Assembly (NCBI GenBank): GCA_025890175.1 | Contig: JANPYM010000004.1 | Location: 1,805,134 to 1,869,133 of the forward strand | Source of the DNA: Ciborinia camelliae | Lineage: Eukaryota > Ascomycota > Leotiomycetes > Helotiales > Sclerotiniaceae | Direction: 5' to 3' | DNA length: 64,000 nt | In this document: positions 21,592 through 33,487 of the stretch, one piece after another | How the letters are laid out: every line of letters starts with the position of its first letter | Position numbering within the stretch: position 1 is the stretch's first letter | The notes under the pieces: generated by a model | What the model was told of the DNA's origin: nothing | Seen by the model: only the letters and a program-made list of their open reading frames with translations | Databases searched by the model: none | Translations under genes and position numbers: made by a program

Positions 21592-24500
21592 CGAGTTTTT
21601 ATAAGTTTGTTTGTTAGCTAGGGAGGTGGATGGGTATTTAGGTGTTTGTGTTTGTGGAGGAGATCGGGGGGATGTGGTTTATGGGGGAGGAGAGGAGTTT
21701 GGATTGGATGTTAGAGAGAGTAGTGGTTTGGAATTTGGGGCCGAGGTATTACATTCTAATTTGACCTCGGGAATGATTTTTAGGGGGTTACAGGGGGTGT
21801 GGATGTGAATGTAAAGGAGGATTGGTTTTGGGTGGGTGAATGCTTCGGGATGATTGGGTTTATTTCGATATCCTATGCGAGTTATTAAGGGTATTCAATA
21901 CACCTTCACTATGAACACGTGTAAGTCCCAATATTCAATAGAGGTATTCAAAACAAGCATCAGATTTCATTTCATTTCTTTCGCACTCGCTTACTGGAAC
22001 TTAATTCGCTAATTCCCCGCATCTAGACTGATTCATTTCCTTCCTTCACCACCCACACTTGACATTCATCTCTCTCCAGCTACCTACCTAGGTACTTAAA
22101 AACCCGAAACTAAACCCTCTTTGTCCCAAACGTTGAATACAAAAAGATTGTTACCAAAGCCATGGGAAGGGTTTTTTCTGTAATGAGATAGGAAACTTTT
22201 CTTGTCTGGACACAAGTAAATTTGGTCTGGAAGTTGGGAGTTTTTTTACTAGGGGAATGGGTTATTGGGGGGGTTTTGGATGGGGTAATAGAGGGGGATA
22301 TTCAAAGTAGGGAGGAGAGGAGTAGAGATGATAAGATCAGAGAAAATTAGATAATTAGATGTTCGATGTTCGACGACAATAAATCTATTCCGATTTCAGA
22401 TTTCAAACATCTAAAGACCTGATATATGATCTTTGATAAATGGAACTCTATGGTGTTTTGCACAGAACTTCCTTTTCCTCGATTTTACAACCATCAGGAA
22501 GAAACTTGCCAGATTGTAAAACTAGAGGATGTAAATGCCTTTTATGCATCGAGAATCATCACGCATGACTGCTTGAGCCTCGGTCACGCTGGGGAGTCGA
22601 GATTCTGGATTTGTCTCCTGTTGGTGAATATTTCCGTTTCTTTCCGAGTTGATATTGGATATTAGATAGGTCTTTGAATATACCCCCTTATTTACCTCGG
22701 CATTTGCTATGAGGAGTTAAATTTAGTTTTGCTCTTCCACGTCAAAATTTTGTGATTGAGGATCTATTTAATAACGTGGAGTTTGATAGCAACTCAATCA
22801 ACAAGGCTTCTGTATTAGGAGTAGGAGAAGAGTAAGCAATAGATAAGTGAGTGAGATGTACTTGTGGAATTGTGTTATTTATTAGCATTAGCTATGCTTT
22901 TGAGACTCGAGCTGTATCTTTGTCAAAGGCGTACTGGAAAGTGTTCTCCGATATTTTGACTTGGTCAACTGTTACACAACTGTCACTGTCTTATTATTAG
23001 TCTTGTCACGTACAGGCAGAACGTTACTATTTTCCGATAAACAAAAGATAATATTGAGTACCAACTAGATTTCGACTTGACCAGCCAATATTCCATAGAC
23101 GTTTTAAACCTCCGGAAAATATGACGTTACTAAACACCTAACGAGATCACACTCCTTGAGTATCCTAAACATTCATCCAAGAACATGGATTGCTATTGTT
23201 TCTCCGGTTGAAGCTCTTGATATTAAAGAAGTGAGACTTGTGGGACTTGGATGGTATTAATAAGTATTCCCATCTTGATCTACCTAATCTGTGGTAGATT
23301 CAATTTCAGGCTGGGCACATGATAAATCCCAAGCCGCCTCCTTGGCATCTCGGTAACTGTCACATACCTAGGTACTATGTTTACCTAATTTACTATCAGC
23401 TAGCTTCTTCTTGTTCTTCGCTGCTTATTTATAGCAAGTGAGGTTATGCTGGTGATCTGTAGTGGATTAAAAAGGCTCTCGATCGCGAATTATGCGTCTT
23501 GAGGAAGTGAGGTAAATTAGTTATATCTTTTCTATTGTAGTTTCGACGCGTCACGGACGTTACTTTTAACATGTTTCTCCGATCTTTCATCTGATCTTCC
23601 AGATAGCTAAATTAGAGCAACGACAAATGATTGCTAGAAGTTGACAATACATGTGCCTGTTTTGATGTCATATATATAGAATGACTTATTCTCGATCCAG
23701 AATCCATATTCTAATCATATAGATTTCGATAACTTCGCATACCGCTACAATAGAAATATTAGTCTATGAATCTGACATAGAGGCCGATTCATCATTCTCC
23801 TGTAGCAGTGCGAAGTCTCGTAAACCAAAGAACCTCCGTTGTTATCCATGCACTAAAAGTATGTTGCGCATTATCGCCAGCTGTTTTGGATCTAGCCCTT
23901 CAATGGTATCGATAATACTATCGAAATAAACTACTATTCTCGATCGCCACTTTTATCAACATAGAAGCGTGACCGACATCTCCATAAGGCCTTGATTTGT
24001 TCTGAGTTTATTCCCTCTATTGAGATGCTTTCCTTATATGTTAACTTTTAAGTTGAATTAAGATATTGAATCCATCTAAACTCTCCAATCATTCAGACTA
24101 TTTTCAAAAATGCCAAGACTCACATGTTTTCGAACATTTACAGTTTTTGAATCACTTGAATACAATTTACTAAATTATAATGTAAACTATTGGACATCCT
24201 TTTCCAAAGCTAATGAGACATGTGATGGTTTAATCCCTTGGCATCTCATGAATTCACCCGTTTCATTATAGCGCTTCCTTCGCTAACTATATTAGACATT
24301 GAGAGCATGGAATTATGCTGCAACAAGTTGGTAACAAATATCCCTCCTCATCACATGGGGATTTTTGGAAGATGGAAATGCTTTCTTGACGTTTTAATTA
24401 ATTATGCGGCGGTATAAAGTGTATCAAGACTCAAGAGCCCTAGTTTTACGCGTCTTATTAGAGTATCAACTGATATATTGATGCAGCACAGTAGTTTTGG

Positions 24501-27500
24501 CAACGATAATCGTTATAATGAAAACAAAAGACAATCAAGCTAGCATTTAACATGTTTCAAAAGTAGAAAGATGTATACAGTACGAAGTATGGTATTTCAA
24601 GACAAAGTTATGCAGTGGCACAAGGCATACTAACTCCCCTTGGTTTGCGTGGTAAAATTTGTGTTTGTTTTCGTAAAGATGCTACTAGCCACTTTTATAT
24701 ATCTATTGCGAATGTTATACAGAAGTAGTTTAGATTATCGACATCAGTAGTCTCGCTATGTTGTTATGGAAATGCCAATACTTAAAGCAACAACGCCCTA
24801 CAGGATACAACTCGAGGAACAAGGCCAATCTACCTACCGCTGGATGTGTAAAGAATTTAAAATAATTGTTGCGAAACTGAGAATATTATTGTGCATGTTC
24901 ACATGTCCTCTAAATTAAATTAGCGACACCTAGGGGTAGATAGGTTCAAGTTTATCCACCCTCTGACTCCCTCTGGATGTTATTTAAGTCCACTTCCCAG
25001 TCTCCGAACTTTGTGGTTGAAAATCACCATTCTAGTTTTCATCTATGGATGCACCACTCAGTTGGAAGTCGGTAGGAGAAATCCTAATTATGGAACTAGT
25101 TTGACCATAGGACGATTTTTGCTTTCTCTGCTCTGAAGCCAACCTCTGGTATTGTCTTCCCATGTATTCTCATTGCACAAATTCAAATAACAATGCTACT
25201 ATGAAAGATTGACAACCATATAGAAAACCTAGAAGATAATAAAGTCTACGATTTGAGATTCGTGCTCCGTGAAGAAATGATCATGTTTATACTTTGAGTT
25301 GATCACACCCTGGCATACCTCCATCACTGTCTTTGCAGCAGTCATAATCCCCATTGTGATCACCTCTTTGCCCCTTTTTCTGCACATAAAGAAAGGGTCT
25401 TCTGCATAAATACTTGGCTCATCGGTTGGACTTCCGCCTAGAGCGCCCTTCAACCCGAGTGGTGAATTTTCCAAGCACGCAATTTCTCAGATCTCCTCAA
25501 TTTTCACCAGTGTTCGTGATTCATTGGTTCAAGAATCATATGATCCCCTCATTCTCCCCCAATCTTCCCCCGCTGACTAAAAACAATACAAGCCGACAAC
25601 ACATTCATTCATCTTTTCATTTTCCCGCTTCGTTATACGTCTGTTTCTCTGTTTCCCCTTGTATTTAAGAACTTGCCTTTCCATTATTGCTTCAATAATC
25701 AAGTTATTTCCCAATGTTCGATATATACAAGGGAAATAATCACTGCAGGTAGCATGTCCGTTATTTAGCGGAGATCACGGTGTTATACGCTCGATTCAGA
25801 TGTGTTCTATAGTTACGTGTGTCAATTTATCATAGTACTAGCCACCAAGTACTTTGTCATCTCAATTCACAATTTATGTCATTAGATAAATTTAGTATTG
25901 TCGTTTTGATTCTGTTTAACAGATGAGACGTACGAAATCATAATAGCTTCTTTTTCGATTGTAACCACTTCAAACCCACCTACAAAAGAGAAACGGCACC
26001 TTCTCCGTAACTTTGTAATTCAGTTTGATCAAGACAGTACCCAGGCAGATATAAATACTAGCTCATTATCATTTCACGCTGGGGTTTGAGTCAGTCACAA
26101 TGCCAAGACTCTAGTAGATGGCGAATTAGTCCAGTCTAATGACTCCAGGGCTCTTTTCACTAGCGAAATATGAATAATGGCTCATTCCACTACCGTAATA
26201 TCTATACCAGTCCCCTTGACACCTTTTGATCCTGTAATTTATTTACTGACCTTTCATGCAAGTCAAGGCAAATACATTTAACCACACCCAATTTATTTCA
26301 AGCGTGTATCCCGTACAATCATACAATAAGATCCTCACCCAGAACTAGGTTCAGTCTGGGAGGATTTGGCCAGGACTCAGAGCATAGCTCCGCTATAGAG
26401 TTACTATGCCAATTGATACCACAATAATGACAATGCTTTAGGTTAGGACGAAGATTTTCGTCCCAGCTATTGACAGCGCTGTCATATATCATACTGTTGT
26501 CATGTATGATTGGTGTTACTATAATGTCTCAACTAGATTGAATGAAATAACTAATAGATCAGAAACAGAAGATATTTCGAGGTACCTAGGTACCTATTGA
26601 GCGTAAAAGCCCTACTAGGTGATGATAGATATTCCTTCTCAATCAAATATCTCCTTTCTTCCATCCCTAATTCAAAGCATCTGAAGAACCATAAACAATG
26701 CGTTCCTGTTAATAAGATAAGTCCTCAAATCAACAAAAGTACAGTATTCAATACAGATCAGATGGCCCAATCAACTCAACACCTCGTGCACGAAGAGATA
26801 ATCTCGGCTAACCCTCCTTCATTTACCTCTAAATACCTACATACATTCACTTTCTAATTCCCATGTGTATCCTACCTTCACTTCGGCTGCTTCAATATTT
26901 AAAAGTAAATCTGAACTAGATTCCTATGATCAACAAGTAAAATATAGGGACAAACCAATTTCACATGGTGTGGATGAGTATTATTTTCGGATCTCTGGTA
27001 TCCATGGATGCATGAAAGCCGGGAGCGCTAGTTAGCATCCAATGAAGTAATATTTACTGCTTCCAAGTAGATTCTTGGAGTTCTCATCTTGAGAAAAAAA
27101 CCTATAGAGAACAAGATGTAGAAACAGATGACAGTGATGGATGGGAAATATTAAGGGATGGATGTTGTGATGATATTATTACTCGGCATATTTTCTCTTC
27201 TCAACACTACAAACAGCAAGTGAGATCATGGGCTTGCCTCAAACTCATTGTTTAAAACATGAACTAGACTTGATGCCTCTGAGATGTTGGAATTGTTCAA
27301 TTTAAGATACAAGTCCTTCTCCTAGCCGGGTGACTCTTCTATGGGCCAGACCACTAATTCAGCTCATATCTCCCTTGTGACCTAATCCCCTCAAAATTCA
27401 AAAGAATTCCTTCAACTATGACACCATTAATCCTATTCCGCAAAAACCCGTAATGCAACACCACTAAAATCACGACATCGCCCCTGTATAAGCCTAAATG

Positions 27501-27783
27501 CGGGGTAACTGAGGGGTCCACGGGTACTGTCAGACGGTGTCAGACTTTAGGCAGGTACAATTTAGAACTTCTGAACATGGAACACCTCACTTTTGTTCTT
27601 CTGTACCAGGTTGTATTCGGAGCATACGGGGTGCTGTCGTGTGACCATGTGTAATTCCGTATGAAAATAAGAAAGAAATGAGCTGATAATGAACATCGAG
27701 AGTCTCAATAAACTCATAATAGAATTGCAACTATAGGGACACAAATATTGCCATCACAGTGACACATCAATTATTTTGGGAAC

Positions 27784-28857
27784 ATGGCAAAGAAGATTAT
27801 CGCAGCCGCGGTTCACGCCGCTCCAGTTTTCATGGATAAGAATGCTAGTATTGAAAAAGCTTTACGGCTCATTAAAGAAGGCAAGGGAGAAGGAATTGAT
27901 TATTTAGTATTCCCCGAGACTTTCGTACCTGGATATCCGGTAGATTTTCCAAATTAAAACTCATACTCCGCTTAGAAAACTAATACGAATGTTGAAAAAC
28001 AGTATTTCATCCAAACCTACCCACCTCTCAAATACGCCGGTGCACAGGCCAAATATGCAGAAGAAAGTGTAGTCGTTGGATCAACCGGTGGTGATCTCAT
28101 ACCCATCATGCGCCTTTGTGCCGAACTAAATATTTCCGTTTGCATTGGCATATCCGAACGTGTAGAAGGGGGGCACACATTGTTCAACTCCCAAGCCTTC
28201 ATCGACACAGATGGTACACTGCTAGGTGTGCATCGAAAGATCCAACCCACGCATGCTGAACGGACAATCTGGGCTCAAGGAAGTGGGCACACATTACGCG
28301 TATGGCCTAGCAATGTCGGCAGAATAGGAGGATTAGCATGTTGGGAAAACACGATGAATAATGCACGACAGGCATTGATTGAAGATCGACAGGAGATTCA
28401 TGCCGCGGCATGGCCTGCGCTTAGCGCTATATCTGGGTTTGAACCAGTGGCTGATATACAAATTGAAGCATTGATGAAGAGCCATGCATTGACGGCGCAG
28501 GTATGGGTTATTTGTGCGAGTAATTATGTTGATGATTGGACTTTGGAGTGGATGAAGAAGAATTTGGGACCGCAGGATTTGGTTACTAAGGGAGGAGGGT
28601 GGAGTGCAGTTATTCATCCATTTTGTGATGTGCTTTCGGGTCCGCATACCGGGGCAGAGGAGAAATTTTTGAAGGCTGAGATCAATTTTGAAGACCTTGG
28701 GGGGGTAAAGGTTTGGATTGATGCTAGTGGGCATTATAAACGTCCTGGGTTGTTGAAGTTGAATGTGAATAAAAGTCCAGAGTGGCCCGATGATGAGATT
28801 GTGGCATCTGGAGCTCCTGCACCAACTCATGAATCACCTGGCGTGGCAAGAACATAA
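27784..28857 (+). CDS. Nitrilase-family carbon-nitrogen hydrolase
   Basis: Proposed as join(27784..27939, 28003..28857), 336 aa. The 63-nt phase-0 intron joins FVPGYP to YFIQTYPPLKY. The Glu-Lys-Cys triad of the superfamily is visible: E45 in FPETFVPGYP, K131 in HRKIQPTHAER, C165 in LACWENTMN. The PETFVPGYP and CWEN contexts are those of true nitrilases, which hydrolyse nitriles to acids and ammonia, rather than amidases (family knowledge). Length is typical. There is no signal peptide, so it is cytosolic. A shorter start at 28108 would lose the Glu. It faces the 29135..30394 gene on the other strand (convergent). Substrate unknown; cyanide or plant-nitrile detoxification is possible. Confidence 0.93.
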
Positions 28858-29134
28858 GCTTGAAAAGACAATACCTGATTCTGCCATATGGGAAATAATG
28901 GTGGTCATGACATGATTGATGATTAAACGCCCCAATGAGAAAGTCATCCTTTTGGTCGTGACCAAACTAAGGATTGCCTGGGACAAAGGAGTGAAGGCAG
29001 TGGGGAAATACAATAATGATATGATCTATTGAAGACTGTAGACGACAATAATAGCTTTATGAGTAGCTAAATATCCTCAAAACGCTTGGTTTATCTCCAT
29101 AGTCCAAGCTAAGAAATGTATTGTCTTTCCGTAT

Positions 29135-30394
29135 TCATACAGTCTCCGCAGCATGAAGTATTCTCGCCCAACTCGCACACCCAAGCATCGTCTTGCACAA
29201 GTTTCCTTGTTCATCCCTTTCTTGTTTATTAATCTCCAAGCCTTTGTTCAAACCAAATTTGGCATTGAATCTCTTCGCGTGATCTTCCGAAATTGTATAT
29301 GGACAACTACCACGATAGTACAACCCGTCTACAGGATCCAACATAAACTCTCTTCCCCAATCCGCGATGCGTCGGATTTCTTTTCGGAGCTTTTCGGTGT
29401 GAACATGCTTAGATAGAGCGACATAACCATCTACGAGATGATGTAAGAAGAATGATCCATCCGAAAGCATTCTCTGGGATGGATCGGGAACGCAGTGATC
29501 ATATAGTTCTCCCTCGGGATTCATTGTTGCTTCCGCAACTTCTGTTGCCCATTCCAGATAATACATCTGCTTCGTAGCTTCGTATGCAAGGGTGAAAGCA
29601 TGAATAGCGAATCCACTATTATAGGACCATTTCGTACGATTTATCTGCTCGGAACCGTCTTCTTTACATTCCAATTGATCCCATATAAGTCCATCTTCAG
29701 GATCTTGCAAGTACGTTCTAATCCAGTCTGATAAGGCTTCCGCAAATTCTATCAGGAAAGGATTATTATTTTCGATTGCTGCTATTCTGAAGGCTGCTAT
29801 AGCAGCTGGACCGGTGGAACAGGCTGCTAGGACTCTTTTGTTCGAGATATGCCAAGGAACACCATCCATAGGCACTCCAGTTTTGGATCCAGGAATGATG
29901 AATTTTGCTAATATATCCTTTGCTTGATGCAAAAATGTAGGCTCCCCAGTAGCTTGAAAACATGATATAAAAGCTTGAGCCGCATGTGCATTATCATCAT
30001 AATAAATGTCATTATTTCCCGGGAACATCTTCCAGGCACAAAATGCATGATGTTCAGGGTTCCAATACTGTTGATGTACTGAGACGGCTTGATATATTCG
30101 CTTGGGAGAGAGGCAATCGGCCGTGGCATGTAGCATTATTGAGACGGGCCATATGACATATCCGAAGTCGTTTTCAGCGCCGAGAGTACTCTCGGACTTT
30201 ACTTTGGCTTGGAATTGATTGTTCTTTTCAGAGTAGAAGTATCGGAAGGTTTTTTCAGCGAAGGCGGAGGATTCGGTCTTGGGGATGTGTGGGCTTGACG
30301 GAACGATATCTGAAAACAATGATTTGGAGGGCTGCTCTTCATCTTGAGAGACTAACTTCTCGAACTTTTCTTTGAGGTGGTCTATCGAAACCAT
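29135..30394 (-). CDS. Six-hairpin (alpha/alpha)6 glycosidase-like protein, GH76/AGE-like
   Basis: A single-exon frame of 419 aa with an ATG start. Repeated helical segments carry aromatic and acidic motifs, such as YYDDNAHAAQAFI (DDNAH at 133-137), GLIWDQLECK, KWSYNSGFAIHAF and DGSFFLHHLVDGY. The pattern of paired helices with D-D-N-A and Y-N-S-G is seen in six-hairpin enzymes such as GH76 alpha-1,6-mannanases. No signal peptide is visible, unlike secreted GH76, so an intracellular relative is more likely. The adjacent nitrilase is convergent with only ~280 bp between the stops. Activity is not assigned. Confidence 0.65.
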   Translation of the reverse strand: MVSIDHLKEKFEKLVSQDEEQPSKSLFSDIVPSSPHIPKTESSAFAEKTFRYFYSEKNNQFQAKVKSESTLGAENDFGYVIWPVSIMLHATADCLSPKRIYQAVSVHQQYWNPEHHAFCAWKMFPGNNDIYYDDNAHAAQAFISCFQATGEPTFLHQAKDILAKFIIPGSKTGVPMDGVPWHISNKRVLAACSTGPAAIAAFRIAAIENNNPFLIEFAEALSDWIRTYLQDPEDGLIWDQLECKEDGSEQINRTKWSYNSGFAIHAFTLAYEATKQMYYLEWATEVAEATMNPEGELYDHCVPDPSQRMLSDGSFFLHHLVDGYVALSKHVHTEKLRKEIRRIADWGREFMLDPVDGLYYRGSCPYTISEDHAKRFNAKFGLNKGLEINKQERDEQGNLCKTMLGCASWARILHAAETV

Positions 30395-31049
30395 TTTGCT
30401 TCGTAGCTATGTAGAGATGCAGTGATGCTTTGATGTTCTGATGAATTTGAAGAATTTGAAGAATTTGTAAATAGAATGGTGAAATATGACGATGCGATAA
30501 AAGAGAAAGAGCTTTCAAGTTGTACCTTGCGTTTGGAATGGAATATCACGTGAAGGACTACTTTACCATGACGTTGACGGGGTAGGAATGCTGCAGGGTA
30601 CTACAGGAAGGTACGGGTCGGCTTTTAGCGTGTGTGCGCTATATGGCAGCCTGTAATTATCGCCAAAATAATCTGAGTTAGGTTCCTACCTATGTTACCA
30701 AGGAACTATTAACAGTTACATTTGCAGTTGCTACAATAAACATATCGGTATGCCAAGTGTATTCCAGTGCCATCTTAATACAAGAGATAACCAAAAACAG
30801 ATGACACTGAGTACATCCTTGAATGAAAGAAATAGACTGTGTGATTAAGCACAATGAACATACCAATCCATTTTCCAGAAAATGCAAAAGTATCTTCAAG
30901 TTTCACATCCCCATAATCCCAAATACATTTCTTCACACTAAAAGCCTCTCATCAAACAAAACCCACCCCATTTCCCCCATCTTACACATCCTATCCCCCC
31001 TTTCCCCTAAAAAATCCCCTTTAACCCAACAACTGTAGTCTCAGCATGT
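30395..31049. other. Intergenic, no gene seen
   Basis: Promoter side of the 29135..30394 gene, then AT-rich DNA. No supported frame. Confidence 0.5.
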
Positions 31050-31470
31050 TTAAAACTCCTCAACCTCATGCCCACAATTCGTATCCGGATACGTGATTAA
31101 CCCATCCGTAGTCATCCAATCACTAGAGTGCGTGAAGGGTTGTTTTTCTGTTAGGAGAAGAAGGATGGATGATAGGTTGATGGATTGGCGAGTGTTCAAT
31201 GAAATCCCGGTCCACTGCGAGTATGATGTATGATGGGCAGTTTGAATTGCATTGAGAAATTATGATGGGGATCAGGGTGAGGGACCTAACATATCTAGAC
31301 TGCAAATACTCATTCCTTGGTTGGGAGGTAAATGTAAAATTTCTTCCTCGAGGGTGAAGTGGTCGCCTTCTTTGGCGCTGCAGAGAATTTTGACTGGAAG
31401 GCGGACAAATCACTTCTATGCGGAGATCATAGAGTTGGAAGATGTCGTCTGATATCTTTTTGGATAAGTT
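31050..31470 (-). pseudogene. Broken TIGR04076-like small protein gene
   Basis: Minus-strand pieces in different frames line up with the fungal TIGR04076 family of short proteins: SDDIFQLYDLRIEVICPPS, then VKILCSAKEGDHFTLEEEIL with HLPPNQGMSICSL, then SSILLLLTEKQPF with THSSDWMTTDGLITYPD, and a stop at 31050. The first two pieces are separated by a single extra base near 31385 (a frameshift). The middle and last pieces are separated by ~150 bp that could be an intron, but no clean splice pair keeps frame. No ATG lies in frame before the first piece. I read it as a recently disabled gene; a sequencing indel is the alternative. Confidence 0.5.
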
Positions 31471-33487
31471 TGCCTTTTTTTGTTTAGGATTACATGTGCA
31501 ACAATGCTAATACGTGTTAGAATCTGAGGACTATGTGATTTTGGAGGTTAAACTACAAGTGGGGGTGTATTGGATTGATATAAATGAATCCCGCGATGTC
31601 GTGTCCTATTGCTTACTATGGGTATAAGCTCTGGTATTTCTAAATGACATTCTCGAGAAATCGTGCTTGTATTGTTGACAGAAAGTATCAGACGAGAGCA
31701 GGATTTCTTCTGGCAATTCTGTCTCAGAGTAACTATTATTATCCGTTTTCAGGGTATTTTTTCATAGTCAACCGAAGTTTTGGAGATATAAAAAGTTTTA
31801 CCTTGATTAGAGAGTTGGCAGTTTTAGCAGTCATCACATGAACCGAATCTTGGACAAAGTAAAGCTGTTTCAGAGGCTCACGGGCGCTTGATGAACATTA
31901 CCACAATGCCAATTTCGATACTACAATCCTCTTTCTAACAGACTTTGGGGGCTTTTGTAAAGTATAAGATTTGAGCAGGAGGCCAAGATATGAACCATAG
32001 AAGTTGACGAGGAATTTCTGTGGAGGGGGCAACAGAATCTGCTAGAGGTTATTGATGCACCAACATCTTCGGCATGGATTTTGACAAACCATCTTCAAAC
32101 CTTCAACCAATCATTTCCCATATGCTTATTTGAGTATTGAGAAATCTAGAAAAGATGTTTGACCGAGAACTTTGAGCTTCTGACTTTGTTGATGATGCAA
32201 GCTCGAGAATCTCAGTATACTAATGAGTCATATACAGACGAATGCTGATAGAAGTATATCACCACCAGACACAGCGTATATTTCTTGATACTATTCGCTA
32301 GCTTGAAAGAATCAGAAAGTTCTGGTCTATCATCCAAGGGTTATCGAGTTGTAAGCTCAGGCTGTTTATTATTAGAACGCGTCCTTGTGATTTGACATGG
32401 AAGACTAACCACAAAAACAAGACTAGCCAAGCTCTTTCAATTTTTCTAGCTTCTCTAATAGTCATTTTATTCACTGAAGCTAGGGGCTTTTGTGATACCA
32501 GATTCAATTCATGCCATTCAAGCTCAATCCACATATGGATGGCATAGTCCACAATTAGCCAGGTACGTATCTCAGCTGGCCCTTTATAGTCAGTAAAGCT
32601 TGGTATTATCTGAAAAATTTCGACGGACTTGTGTCCCTGAGCAAATACCTTGCCAAATAGATATTCGGTAGGGGATCTGAGTGTGGGTTGAATTGTGGGG
32701 TGGAATGCCCGGAGAATGCTGAAGGATGGTGAAGGAATTGGTTTGAGGCGAAATGATCAACCTTTACGAGGCTAATCAAAGGTTCATAATGGAATTTGCG
32801 ATCTAGTTGAGAAATATATGGATTTCAACAATGGATAAAACTATCCTTCATCAGAATCACGATCGAACCTCATGGCAATTTTGCCTCAATGGGAGAATTC
32901 TAGTCAATCAAGGAAGCTCACCTATAAAATAACGCAAAGGTAACCGGGAAACTGAGCATGTTACACGTAGCCCATCAGTTACCTGGCTACATAGATGGAC
33001 TGGCTACATTCCACCTTTAGACGCCTACTCAAGTATCTGTACGATGTGCATCTTTTGAGTGATATCGCCAGATGCATTCATGGATTACACGTGGTTCATA
33101 TGTTCATGAATGCTGTATCGTGACCCAGAATTGACGCAGAAGTCAATTGACTCTCAGGAGGCGCACCAAATAGCCACAAGATGAATGAATGAATGAATGA
33201 TTTGAAGGACAAGTCGGTTCAGCTTCTGATATTATTGATTATCATCGCAACTGCTCAAAATGATGTATATTGATGATGGGGCGCGTGAAATAGGATGTCC
33301 TAATTTTAAAGTTCTAGCAGAATTGGCATCGCCAAGTCTTAGCAGGATACCAAACTTTAGGCTTAGTACGTGACAGCACATTGATGAAATCACGCGTTAC
33401 CAAAGTATGGGGATTAACACCCCGTGTATTAACTTAAGTCTTTTGGAAAAATCCGGAGTTTGCATACAAATTGTCATCATTGTTGAA
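31471..33487. other. Intergenic, no gene seen
   Basis: Two kilobases of AT-rich DNA with a short GAAT microsatellite at 33182..33200. The frame at 32298..32552 shows no family resemblance. Confidence 0.5.

Larger units (their letters stand above)
20246..27783. other. 7.5-kb gene-poor, microsatellite-rich region
   Basis: No frame here has a domain, a usable start with splicing, or coding-like composition. Short frames at 21611, 22426, 25229 (which starts at TTG) and 26597 look like chance. The left 2 kb is dense in GGTA, GAAT and ATGT repeats and contains the assembly gap. The right part (22-27 kb) is plain AT-rich sequence. I saw no tRNA-like cloverleaf or recognisable transposon protein. 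Confidence 0.55.

Noticed and set aside
25229..25474. 81-aa minus-strand frame in the gene-poor block
   Set aside because: Its first codon is TTG, no upstream exon is found, and no domain is seen.
20246..27783. tRNA genes, CRISPR arrays or intact transposons
   Set aside because: No cloverleaf, regular spaced repeats or transposase motifs were found; CRISPR is not expected in a fungus.
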